This document shows positions 1-7,625 of a stretch of DNA of 64,000 bases, piece after piece. The notes under the pieces were generated by a model. That model had not been told where the DNA came from and did no database searches. It worked only from the letters and a program-made list of their open reading frames with translations. The translations under genes and the position numbers were made by a program. The stretch is taken from the NCBI GenBank assembly GCA_910588865.1, contig CAJUSJ010000007.1:9746-73745 (forward strand). Reading direction: 5' to 3'. The first letter of the stretch is position 1. Every line of letters begins with the position of its first letter. Source of the stretch: an uncultured Lachnospiraceae bacterium (GTDB taxonomy: Bacteria; Bacillota; Clostridia; Lachnospirales; Lachnospiraceae).

Positions 1-831
1 CTCATCCAACTCATCCAGGGGGCTCCAGAAATCGTCTTCTCCGGGATCAGGGAAGGCATTGGCAAAGCAGTCGCCATCATCCCCATCCTCATAAAGAAGA
101 TCATTGCTGTCCATATCTGGCACATCCGTTTCCTCCGACTGCCCTGTCATATCCGGCACATCCGCTTTCTCCGGCTGTTCTGTCTCCCCCGGCTCTTCTA
201 TTCCCTCTAACCCTTCTGCCTCCCCCGGTTCTGCCGTCTGGCTGTAGAGCCAGTTTTCGGCTCTCAGATGCGGAGGGGTCAGAGCCCAGTCGTCATCCAG
301 CGTCCTTACGTTCAGTTCCATAAAGGTAAGGTAATGGTTAATGGGCGAATAGAGGTGGAAGCCGAAATGCCCGTCATAGCCCCCGCGCGGTTCGTTCCGG
401 CTGGTTCCGTCCGGCCCGTCTATCATACACCAGCTTTGGGAGAACCGCTTTGCCTGCTCCAGCAGAAAGGCGAAATCCGTCCGCTCCTTTTGCGCGCTGC
501 CCCGGGCGTAGAAGTAGCCCCCCTGGCACAGGCTGCACCGCATGACCAGATAGAGGTACAGGCCGTACAGTTCCCGCCGCATCCGAAGGCCGGACTTCAC
601 CCAGCTTTCCTTAACATAAAGATTCGCGCGCGGCTTCTCTTCCCAAAGGGAAAGCATCTCCTCCACCAGGCCGCGGAGTTTTTCCGGACAAAACTCCCCC
701 TTTCTATCTGTAATCTCCCGCCGGAAAGAGTAATCGTAGCCCTTCATGTGGCGCATAAGTTCATCCGTCGCCTCCTGCAGGCTTTGAAGGTTTTTTTCAT
801 AGATTTCCAGCTTTTCCTTAGACAGTTCCAT
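1..831 (-). CDS. Hypothetical acidic-tailed protein (3' end outside window)
   Basis: An open frame runs on the minus strand from an ATG at 831 to the window edge: 277 codons with no stop, so the C-terminus is missing. A GGAAAGGAACGG stretch precedes the start. The first 180 or so residues are a mixed helical region rich in Lys, Glu, Arg and aromatics (it begins MELSKEKLEIYEKNLQSLQE), with a Cys pair around residues 97-100. From about residue 198 it becomes a Glu/Asp/Pro-rich, probably disordered tail in which the phrase DVPDM occurs twice. I recognise no family. It is divergent from the microprotein-ClpP pair and may share the AT-rich intergenic region with it. Confidence 0.6.
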   Translation of the reverse strand, partial: MELSKEKLEIYEKNLQSLQEATDELMRHMKGYDYSFRREITDRKGEFCPEKLRGLVEEMLSLWEEKPRANLYVKESWVKSGLRMRRELYGLYLYLVMRCSLCQGGYFYARGSAQKERTDFAFLLEQAKRFSQSWCMIDGPDGTSRNEPRGGYDGHFGFHLYSPINHYLTFMELNVRTLDDDWALTPPHLRAENWLYSQTAEPGEAEGLEGIEEPGETEQPEKADVPDMTGQSEETDVPDMDSNDLLYEDGDDGDCFANAFPDPGEDDFWSPLDELDE

Positions 832-923
832 AAGTATTCACCGTTCCTTTCCTGAAATATGGATAGCGCGCAGAATTCCCCCACGGCCATCCTGATACAA
901 TACTAGCATCACACAAAAAAATG

Positions 924-964
924 TTTGTAAAATTTACAAATTAATTTTTTTAGCCTGGTATACT
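924..964 (+). promoter_or_regulatory. Extended -10 promoter with upstream palindrome
   Basis: The perfect palindrome TTTGTAAA-A-TTTACAAA lies at 924-940. It is followed by an extended -10 element, TGGTATACT, with TATACT at 959-964. The palindrome covers the region where a -35 would be expected, so it could be an operator or activator site. The promoter would read toward the microprotein and ClpP. From here to 1180 I see no convincing gene. Confidence 0.45.
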
Positions 965-1180
965 GATATTTGTAAGGTGCACATGGACAACTGAATGACC
1001 GTCCGAAGGAGATCTTCTCCAGGGAAATACGCCGTAATGCCCGGATGGGGTCAGCGTGTCAAGGGGAAGGGAAACGCCGTGAAACGACAGCGGCGGCTTC
1101 GGAGGAGAACGGCACGGAAAAACCTATAGAAACAAAGGAATGAAAAACTCAAAAATTATGAAAACAGGAGGGAATGGAAA

Positions 1181-1303
1181 ATGGCTATTGATTGGGAATA
1201 TTACCTTGACGCGGAGGGAGATGAACTTCAGGACGCGTATGACCTGGCGGTGGAAGAAGCAGAGGAGATGCTCGGCTGGGATGAGGAGTGGGACAACGAT
1301 TGA
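1181..1303 (+). CDS. 40-residue acidic microprotein
   Basis: The ATG at 1181 follows an excellent ribosome site (AGGAGGG, 7 nt spacing) and opens a 40-codon frame starting MAIDWEYYLDAEGDELQDAY and ending in WDEEWDND. About 40 percent of the residues are Asp or Glu, there are four Trp, and there is a single methionine besides the start. No family is recognised. It lies about 97 nt upstream of the ClpP-type gene in the same direction, separated by a hairpin. The setting allows a role as ClpP substrate, adaptor or inhibitor, but that is inference from position and charge only. Confidence 0.55.
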   Translation: MAIDWEYYLDAEGDELQDAYDLAVEEAEEMLGWDEEWDND

Positions 1304-1338
1304 TGGAATTGAGAAATGTAATCCCGTAAAATAAGCAG

Positions 1339-1372
1339 AAACCTGCCTTAATATTCACTGCAAGGCAGGTTT
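1339..1372 (+). terminator. 11-bp hairpin between microprotein and clpP-like gene
   Basis: AAACCTGCCTT (1339-1349) and AAGGCAGGTTT (1362-1372) form a perfect 11-bp stem with a 12-nt loop. No T-tract follows the stem, so it may be an mRNA stabiliser, processing site or weak attenuator rather than a full terminator. Confidence 0.45.
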
Positions 1373-1400
1373 CCCGGGAAACAGAAAGGAGAAAACTAAC

Positions 1401-1994
1401 ATGTACAATCCAAACGAGGCAAGAATCATCAGGGAATCATCCTACGGCTACCACCTCATCCCGATTCAGGACGAGATGCTGTCCCACCGGGAGGTGGAAC
1501 TGGTCGGGGAGGTGGACGCGAACACAGTGAATGCTCTTATCCGGCAGCTGCGCTATCTGCAATGCGAGGATCCGGAGGCGCCAATCACCCTGTACATCAA
1601 CAGTCCCGGCGGCAGCGTGGACAGCGGTATGGCGCTCTACGATGTGATGCAGGCAGTGAGCTGCCCTGTCCGGACTGTCTGTGTGGGGCTGGCGGCCTCC
1701 ATGGCGGCTCTGCTCTTCGTCTCAGGCGCGGAACGCGACATGCTGCCCCACAGCCGCCTCATGATTCACGATCCGCTGATTGTTCAGACCGGCGGCAGCG
1801 CCCTGAAGCTGAAAGCGATCAGCGATGATCTGATGGAAACCAGGCAGATCATCGCCAGGGTCATCGCGGAGCACTCCGGCAAAAACATGGAGGAAATTCT
1901 GGCAAAGACCGCAAACGATTGCTACTTTCGGGCGGAGGAAGCGGTCAAATTCGGGCTTGCTGACCACATTATCACAAGCCTTGCGGACAAATAA
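1401..1994 (+). CDS. clpP: ClpP-family serine protease
   Basis: This 197-residue protein has the length and layout of the ATP-dependent Clp protease proteolytic subunit. The catalytic triad is visible: Ser100 in GLAASMAALL, His123 in RLMIHDPL and Asp173 in NDCYF, and the oxyanion-strand motif NSPGGSV is at 68-73. ClpP forms a double-heptamer chamber that degrades proteins fed by Clp ATPases in the cytoplasm. The start is fixed by AAAGGAG 8 nt upstream. No ClpX/ClpA partner or trigger factor gene is adjacent, so this looks like an accessory ClpP paralogue rather than the housekeeping clpP-clpX locus. A 40-residue acidic ORF precedes it. Confidence 0.88.
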   Translation: MYNPNEARIIRESSYGYHLIPIQDEMLSHREVELVGEVDANTVNALIRQLRYLQCEDPEAPITLYINSPGGSVDSGMALYDVMQAVSCPVRTVCVGLAASMAALLFVSGAERDMLPHSRLMIHDPLIVQTGGSALKLKAISDDLMETRQIIARVIAEHSGKNMEEILAKTANDCYFRAEEAVKFGLADHIITSLADK

Positions 1995-2102
1995 CTCCGC
2001 GGCAGACAAAAATCCGATACAGCACATCCCGGCAGCCGCGGATGGCTGCCGGGGAAACGGGAGGCGCCCCGGAACCGGGGCATAGTATGGAAAGGAGGCT
2101 TT

Positions 2103-2366
2103 ATGGGATACATACGGCATATTTGTTCTGCGGAAGTGCGAACAAGGACATCATGGAAGGGCTGACCGGCGAGTTCTGGGAGTGCCTGGAGAGTGATCTT
2201 CTTCATTACGGCGGCTTCTGCCACATATGGCACCGACCTGGAGGGATGGGAACTGGTGGAGACAGATAAGCGATACCTGGATCCGCGCGCCGTTGCGCTG
2301 AATGATAAAATCAATCTCGGCTCCGCGCGGATTCCCGGCAACAGGCACGGTATCCGTTTATGGTAA
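2103..2366 (+). pseudogene. Small gene interrupted by an in-frame stop
   Basis: An ATG at 2103 with a near-perfect ribosome site (AAAGGAGG) opens MGYIRHICSAEVRTRTSWKG and then meets TGA at about 2163. The same frame continues to a TAA at 2364-2366 with coding-like text (TYGTDLEGWELVETDK, then RYLDPRAVALNDKINLG). The 88-codon span is best read as a small gene broken by one nonsense change, although a restart at an internal GTG is possible. The family is not recognised. Confidence 0.35.
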
Positions 2367-2379
2367 GTTGTATGTTCAC

Positions 2380-2706
2380 TTAATTCTCTATCATCCTGAT
2401 CTGTTCTGTGCGGCAGACCTGTGACGTGATGCCGGAAAGGAATCGAAGATAAAATTTATAAAAAGGATACGAAGAACAAAGAATTAAAATTGGAAGCTTA
2501 TAAATAGCATCCGTTTGGTATTCGTCATAGAATTTTTTGTTGTCGTATTCATTATTCACATTCAACCTCCAAAACTGAAATTGATTTCCACTTTCCGTTT
2601 TCGGTTCTAAACATTGCAGCCAGGACCGTTTAGAGTATGCTTTCCAAATAGCAGAGTAAATCTTCTTACGGAAGTGGCTCACAGTGGCTGAGGATACAAT
2701 AATCAC
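2380..2706 (-). CDS. Doubtful 108-residue ORF
   Basis: This AT-rich minus-strand frame begins with GTG and has no good ribosome site. The sequence is rich in Lys, Tyr, Phe and Ser and matches no family I know. It sits between two decayed plus-strand genes, so it may be part of the same graveyard or spurious. It is listed so that the interval is accounted for. Confidence 0.2.
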   Translation of the reverse strand: MIIVSSATVSHFRKKIYSAIWKAYSKRSWLQCLEPKTESGNQFQFWRLNVNNEYDNKKFYDEYQTDAIYKLPILILCSSYPFYKFYLRFLSGITSQVCRTEQIRMIEN

Positions 2707-2720
2707 AATCCGTCGATTGA

Positions 2721-2983
2721 ATCATCCGCATCTACGGAAAAAGGTGGGATAGTGAAGCCTTTTTCAAAGTCTGCAAAAGTTGCCTGCATCTGGGTAAAGA
2801 ATGCAGATCCATCTCCTATGATGCCAATTATTGCTTCAAATGTTCAGAGAGCTGGCTGCCGACCATCTTGATATAACAGACGATAAGATTGTCGCGTTAG
2901 TAGATGCGTTTATGGTCCTATTCGAAAATGTAAATTTCAGATTGACAATAATGTGTTTATCTGATATAATTTTTTTTACATAA
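2721..2983 (+). pseudogene. Frameshifted remnant with Cys cluster
   Basis: One frame (2721 to about 2880) reads RIYGKRWDSEAFFKVCKSCL and continues to YDANYCFKCSES, giving a CxxC, a further Cys and another CxxC that look like a zinc-binding knuckle. A second frame opening at about 2839 reads FRELAADHLDITDDKIVALV and ends at TAA 2981-2983. Neither frame has a proper start, and together they look like one gene split by a frameshift near 2850-2880. The family is not recognised. Confidence 0.35.
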
Positions 2984-3307
2984 ATTATTGTGATTTAACA
3001 CAGAGAAATTTAATTTTTTATAGTTTGACCAACAAGCGGATGTATAAATATTTAAGAGAGAACAGAGTATCCCATGGGGATATTCTGCCCTCTTGAATAT
3101 GCGATACATCGGCTTTTTTGCTGTGCGACATATTCCCGCAAGGGTAAAGTCCGCACCTTGACAACTTAATCGCGATCTACGTTGGCCGGGGAAGCACCGC
3201 CATGACCCGCGAAACTAAAAAACGCGGCGAGCGTGCCAAGGTTTAGATCGGGAGGAAAGTGACACAGAAACTTATTAATTTTTGTAATAATAAAGGAGAT
3301 ACAGCTT
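2984..3307. other. Intergenic stretch with hairpin and coding fragment
   Basis: An imperfect inverted repeat of about 17 bp arms lies at 3055-3095 (AGAGAACAGAGTATCCC against GGGATATTCTGCCCTCT, with G-U pairs). A short frame at 3149-3246 reads DNLIAIYVGRGSTAMTRETK and ends KRGERAKV; it lacks a start and has only a 14-codon ATG-initiated tail, so it looks like the remnant of a lost gene. The ribosome site AAAGGAG of the next gene closes the interval. Confidence 0.35.
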
Positions 3308-5230
3308 ATGTCAAACTATATATTGAAACCAGAAAACAGGATGATCGCGAATATCACATCTTTAACAGCAGAGACCAGTAAAAAATTCTATGAATTCTAT
3401 GAATCCTATGGATCAGAAAACGCTTCAAAGGCAATCAAGAGATTTATTCAGACGGCTTCACTGCTTCCGGGGAATGATTTCCTGGGTTGGCAAATGACTG
3501 CCGACAAAGAAGGGAAACTCCATATGTTTGTGTTCTCAGGCGAGAATGTTAAGATGACATCAAGGGACTTTGGCTGGATTTTTCAGAAGTCCGCGGCTGT
3601 CGAAGCTGAAGGCGCGGATTCCTTTGAGGATTTGCATAAGGATTTTTGTAAGGTATATGTACTGCGGCATATGCCCAGGATTTCTGATAAGATTCAATCC
3701 TTCGGAAATCGGAATAGGTTCTCTGAGGATGCTGTATCGTCAGCGGATTATTTCAGGGATGTTGTTGAGGTCATGAAGGAGATGGGCGCGGTTATCAGGG
3801 TCATCATAGGAACCGGCCATGACGGGCAGGGTATGATATTCATAGGTCTGGCGGAAGAGATGACTCTTAGGATGCGGACAATGCTTTCCCTGGCATTTCC
3901 GGATACCATAGCGGTGGATGTGGCTGGGACGGCCCAAAACGCGGATTTCAGGCTTCCGACAAAGTACCTGATGGATAGCATGATGGAGCTGCAGGAGATT
4001 TTTGTGCTTGAGAATTGTGTAAAAGGAATTGAAGATGAGGATGGTTTAATTGATGTTAACGATGATATGGACGATTCGGAAGCTGGCGAATATGATGATA
4101 TTGATGGGGTTGCGGACAACGGCTGTCCTGACACTGACGGGGAGCTGAAACCTGACCATGAGAAGGAATCTGACAGGAAGATTGACAATCTCTGGATTGA
4201 TGAACTGGAACTGAGCGTGCGTTCCTATAATTGTCTGAAGCGGGCCGGAATAAACACTGTGGGCGAACTCCTGAAAATGAGCGAGGAGGATCTCATGAAT
4301 GTGCGGAATCTTGGCAGAAAAAATATGGAGGAAATCAGGGAGAGGCTTGTCTCAATGGAGCTGGCTCTTTCGGCTGAACAGAACAGCCCCAGTTACTCCG
4401 ATATGCTGCGGGAACTGATCGGCCTGAAAGATGTTAAGGCCCAGGTGAGCAAAATAACGGCATTCGCGAAGATGAAGAAGGACATGGAGACGCTGGGCAG
4501 GACTTCCTCTCCGGTTGTGCTTAATATGGAATTTGTGGGGAATCCCGGTACGGCAAAGACCACCGTGGCCAGGATCATGGCAGGAATCTTTAAGGAGATA
4601 GGGATTCTTTCAAGCAGCCAGATTGTGGAGACAGGACGCGCGGATCTGGTGGCAGGTTATGTCGGACAGACCGCTGTCAAAGTGAAGGAGGTGTTCCGGA
4701 GGGCCAGGGGAAAACTGCTGTTTATAGATGAGGCATATTCCCTCGCCGCTCACACCAGGGGGGATTTTGGTGATGAGGCAATCAACACGATCGTACAGGA
4801 AATGGAGAACAACCGGGATGACACCATAGTGGTATTTGCCGGTTATCCTGATGAAATGGAATCCTTCTTTTCCAGGAATCCTGGCTTAAGGTCGCGCGTT
4901 CCGTTCCGTATCAGCTTCTCTGACTACTCTGTGGATGAGATGACGCGGATTGTCAAATTGGAGGCGGAAAAGAGAGGTTTTTCCATCAGCTCACAGACAA
5001 TGGAAAAGGTGGCTTCCCTCTGCGAGACGGCAAAATGGCATTCTGATATGGGGAACGGAAGATTCTGCAGAAATCTGGTGGAAAACGCCATTCTTGGCTA
5101 TGCGCTAAGGGTTTATGGCGATGGGACAGAAGACGCGGAAAAGGATTTTATGCTTGTGGAAGGGGATTTTGTCCTTCCGGATAATTTACCAGAAACAAAA
5201 AAACCCGCAAGGATAGGATTTCAGTATTAG
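3308..5230 (+). CDS. AAA+ ATPase (CbbX/SpoVK type) with alpha-CTD-like domain
   Basis: The protein has 640 residues. Residues 1-230 are of unknown fold and about 240-290 are an acidic linker. Residues 294-352 closely resemble the RNA polymerase alpha C-terminal domain: two helix-hairpin-helix turns with LELSVRSYNCLKRAGINTVG and VRNLGRKNMEEI. Residues 370-600 form a CbbX/SpoVK-like AAA+ domain with Walker A GNPGTAKT (411-418), Walker B LLFIDEA (470-476) and an arginine-finger segment RNPGLRSR (523-530). CbbX-type proteins are remodelling ATPases. The alpha-CTD-like module normally binds DNA or transcription factors, so coupling of remodelling to nucleic acid or to polymerase is possible but inferred. 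The start is supported by AAAGGAGA 8 nt upstream. No obvious partner gene is adjacent. Confidence 0.82.
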   Translation: MSNYILKPENRMIANITSLTAETSKKFYEFYESYGSENASKAIKRFIQTASLLPGNDFLGWQMTADKEGKLHMFVFSGENVKMTSRDFGWIFQKSAAVEAEGADSFEDLHKDFCKVYVLRHMPRISDKIQSFGNRNRFSEDAVSSADYFRDVVEVMKEMGAVIRVIIGTGHDGQGMIFIGLAEEMTLRMRTMLSLAFPDTIAVDVAGTAQNADFRLPTKYLMDSMMELQEIFVLENCVKGIEDEDGLIDVNDDMDDSEAGEYDDIDGVADNGCPDTDGELKPDHEKESDRKIDNLWIDELELSVRSYNCLKRAGINTVGELLKMSEEDLMNVRNLGRKNMEEIRERLVSMELALSAEQNSPSYSDMLRELIGLKDVKAQVSKITAFAKMKKDMETLGRTSSPVVLNMEFVGNPGTAKTTVARIMAGIFKEIGILSSSQIVETGRADLVAGYVGQTAVKVKEVFRRARGKLLFIDEAYSLAAHTRGDFGDEAINTIVQEMENNRDDTIVVFAGYPDEMESFFSRNPGLRSRVPFRISFSDYSVDEMTRIVKLEAEKRGFSISSQTMEKVASLCETAKWHSDMGNGRFCRNLVENAILGYALRVYGDGTEDAEKDFMLVEGDFVLPDNLPETKKPARIGFQY

Positions 5231-5348
5231 CCGCTATCATCTGTTATAATCCGATAGAGATGGTGGCAGAAGCTGTTTTGGATCGGCGAATTTTCAAAAT
5301 TGACACAGGTGTCTGTTCGGATGCCGCGGTATTATAACGAGGCTGGAC

Positions 5349-5879
5349 TTAATTTTCCGCGGCTCCTTTCAGAGAGGCGATCCATGTTTCGATGGCCTGA
5401 ATCAAAATAAACTGTTGCCGCAGGACAGCCAGCCCTGTTTCCGGGATTTCCGGGTTTTTTTCTTTGACAAAAATGTTTTCTTCCAGATATGTTCGTAAAT
5501 CCTTTACATTTTCTTCAATGCTGACCAGGCATTCTTTCCGCTTTTCCTCTGGGAGGCTGTCCAGATTTACGATGACCGCGTTGAAATCCAGGAAAATGTG
5601 GATGGGCTTACAGGCAATTTCCATCATAAGCTTCTCGAATTGTTGTTCCCCGGCCTTGGTTAAAGAGTAGACTGCTTTTTCAGGCATTTTCCCTTCCTTT
5701 ACCAAGGTTCCCTTCACAAGCCCCTTTTCTTCCAACTGAATAACCTTTTTGTAAATGGAAGGGGTACTGATCTTTACCCATCTGGAAATATTGCGGTACT
5801 CTACCAGTTTCTGGATGTCGTAGGCGCTTAAGGATTCTTTTTTTAACATCCCCAATACGATCAAATCTATGGTTGCCAT
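5349..5879 (-). CDS. PadR-family transcriptional regulator
   Basis: The 176-residue protein has the PadR layout: an N-terminal winged helix (MATIDLIVLGMLKKESLSAY, then STPSIYKKVIQLEEKGLV and a wing ending KAVYSLTKAGE) and a C-terminal helical dimerisation region. PadR proteins are mostly ligand-responsive repressors. The ribosome site AAAAAAGGAG lies just upstream of the ATG. Two TACTATA-type palindromes in the upstream region suggest autoregulation and control of the divergent Rpn-like gene. It converges with the AAA+ gene. Confidence 0.85.
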   Translation of the reverse strand: MATIDLIVLGMLKKESLSAYDIQKLVEYRNISRWVKISTPSIYKKVIQLEEKGLVKGTLVKEGKMPEKAVYSLTKAGEQQFEKLMMEIACKPIHIFLDFNAVIVNLDSLPEEKRKECLVSIEENVKDLRTYLEENIFVKEKNPEIPETGLAVLRQQFILIQAIETWIASLKGAAEN

Positions 5880-5904
5880 GGTTTCTCCTTTTTTGTTTGA
5901 GAAA

Positions 5905-5956
5905 TACTATAAATTATAGTAATATAAGGCTTTGGTAAACACTATAGTTTATACTA
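5905..5956. promoter_or_regulatory. Two PadR-type operator half-copies
   Basis: TACTATAA-A-TTATAGTA (5905-5921) is a perfect 8-bp inverted repeat around one base. About 36 bp further on, CACTATAGTTTATACTA is a degenerate copy of the same pattern. Their position just upstream of the PadR start fits autoregulatory operators; binding by this PadR is inferred. Confidence 0.55.
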
Positions 5957-6150
5957 CTATGAAACACCTTCTGTCAAGAGAAAGGAACGGTATATGGTCG
6001 TGTTTTTTATTGAACAATTCAGCTCTTTTCGATATAATAAACGTAGGTGACCAGGATAAAATATTGCTGAGCAAAAGTGGGATAAAAGGCTGTTTCGCGG
6101 GCGAGGAAACGCATAAGTACGAAATAGGCAGGATACAGAGGAGGAATAAT

Positions 6151-7191
6151 TTGGGGGCAAAGGATATCGTGACAAAGGATTACATGAATGACGCAAGGGT
6201 CTTCGCGGACGCGTTTAACTATTTGATATTTGACGGGAATCCGGTGATTGACCCATCAAAGCTTCATGAGATGGACACCACGGAGATCGGGATGCCTTAT
6301 GGAGAGGGAAAGACAAGGGTAACGGTACAGAAATTTCGCGACGGATTAAAGTATCTGACCGCCATGGAGGATGAGAACGGGGCGTATCTTTTATTGGGGA
6401 TCGAAAACCAGTCGGAGATCCATTACGCTATGGCCGTGAAAAATATGGTCTATGACGCGCTGCAATATGCGTCACAGGTGGAAAGGGCGGCGAAATCCCA
6501 CCGTGAGGAGGCAAAAAAGCAAAAGTCACCGATAGAAGTGACCGGGGGAGATGAGAAAGCGGATGTCCGTGTGGAGGCGGGAGAGTATTTGAGCGGTTTT
6601 TATAAGGGAGACCGCCTTGTGCCGGTGATCACCCTGACGCTCTTATTTAACCCGGAGCCATGGGACGCCCCGATGAGCATCTATGATATGCTGTCAGTGA
6701 GAGACCCGAGAATCTTATCCTTTGTGCCTGACTACCGGATCAATCTGATCGCGCCGGCCCAGATCAGGGAGGAGGATATGGAGAAATTCCGAAGCAGTCT
6801 GAGGGAAGTGATGCTCTATATAAAGTATTCTAAGGACCGGGAACAGCTTGACCGGATATTGGAGAGCGACCCCCGATTTCGAAATCTGGATGTGGAGGCG
6901 GCGGTGGTGATCAACAGGGTGACAAACTCCGGATTAAAAATCAGCAGAAAGGAGAAAACGGTAAATATGTGTCAGGCGGTAGCGGATATGAGGAAAAAAG
7001 AAAGGCAGGAAGGGCGACGGGAAGGAAGACAGGAAGGAAGACAGGAAGGCGAAAGAAAGGCGACTGCGAGGATCAACAAACTTAACTCAATATTGATCGC
7101 GGCCCAACGGTTTGATGATCTAAAACGGGCTACCAAGGACGTTTCATACCAGAAAGAGCTTATGGAAGAGCTTCTTGTAGATGAAGAGTAA
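6151..7191 (+). CDS. Rpn-family PD-(D/E)XK nuclease / putative transposase
   Basis: The 346-residue protein resembles the Rpn (recombination-promoting nuclease, Transposase_31-like) proteins abundant in Clostridia: an opening such as AKDIVTKDYMNDARVFADAF, a central nuclease-like domain and a charged C-terminal coil. The tail holds a short repeat (EGRREGRQEGRQEG). The frame stays open upstream to 5932, but the best start is TTG at 6151, preceded by GAGGAGG; this also matches the usual N-terminus of the family. Rpn proteins nick or cut DNA and promote RecA-independent recombination in known cases. A second, divergent Rpn-like gene lies at 27358. Confidence 0.72.
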   Translation: MGAKDIVTKDYMNDARVFADAFNYLIFDGNPVIDPSKLHEMDTTEIGMPYGEGKTRVTVQKFRDGLKYLTAMEDENGAYLLLGIENQSEIHYAMAVKNMVYDALQYASQVERAAKSHREEAKKQKSPIEVTGGDEKADVRVEAGEYLSGFYKGDRLVPVITLTLLFNPEPWDAPMSIYDMLSVRDPRILSFVPDYRINLIAPAQIREEDMEKFRSSLREVMLYIKYSKDREQLDRILESDPRFRNLDVEAAVVINRVTNSGLKISRKEKTVNMCQAVADMRKKERQEGRREGRQEGRQEGERKATARINKLNSILIAAQRFDDLKRATKDVSYQKELMEELLVDEE

Positions 7192-7227
7192 GTTCCTGTG
7201 CCGCGTTTTGTGAGACAGATGACCGCG

Positions 7228-7254
7228 GCATATAGAAACTGAAAAACTATATGC
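7228..7254 (+). terminator. Hairpin after the Rpn-like gene
   Basis: GCATATAG (7228-7235) and CTATATGC (7247-7254) form a perfect 8-bp stem, followed by the weakly T-rich TCTGTTT. It is a plausible but poor intrinsic terminator. Confidence 0.35.
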
Positions 7255-7263
7255 TCTGTTTAA

Positions 7264-7482
7264 GTCAACCTGATCCTTGATAGGGGCTTAAAGATCAAGT
7301 ACAATAGAAGCGATGTTGTGTTATGCGATACCATACACAGACTGTCGGAAAAGTCTGCCCCGGGACATGGTTTAGGGCTTGCATCTGTAAATAGTTAAAT
7401 GGGATATTTCTGTTGGGATGATTTCGAAAAAATATGGAAGAATTTCGACGGAATTAAGAAAACCCAGATAATAAGTGTATAA
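7264..7482 (+). pseudogene. Fossil C-terminus of a GHKL histidine kinase
   Basis: One frame reads RLSEKSAPGHGLGLASVNS, a stop, then GYFCWDDFEKIWKNFDG and a stop at 7480-7482. GHGLGLASV is the G2 box of AgrC-type GHKL kinases, and a GYF segment about 10 residues later is also typical of them, so this is the decayed end of such a kinase with an internal stop and probably a small deletion. No start or body of the gene remains in the window. Confidence 0.42.
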
Positions 7483-7547
7483 TCCATCGCCATGACGATC
7501 CTCGGTGGGAGCTCTATTTCGTGGTTTGGTCTTAACAGGCAGCCTGT

Positions 7548-7572
7548 CCCGCCAGGCGGCCTGCCTGGCGGG
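7548..7572. terminator. GC-rich hairpin downstream of the ABC permease gene
   Basis: CCCGCCAGGC (7548-7557) and GCCTGGCGGG (7563-7572) form a perfect 10-bp stem with a 5-nt loop, about 55 bp past the permease stop on the minus strand. It has no T-tract in that direction, so it may act as a transcript end after processing. GTTACTGTTCAC follows at 7582-7593, identical to the terminal bases of the 135-bp repeat. Confidence 0.4.
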
Positions 7573-7625
7573 AAAACATCGTGTTACTGTTCACACGCCC
7601 CATGCGGCAACAACGGCGCTAGTTG

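Noticed and set aside
268..855. 195-residue plus-strand ORF at the left edge
   Set aside because: It lies antisense to a better minus-strand frame with a ribosome site and consistent composition; its own sequence looks like a shadow translation.
1037..1129. 30-codon basic ORF upstream of the microprotein
   Set aside because: It has only a weak ribosome site and random-looking Arg/Lys-rich sequence.
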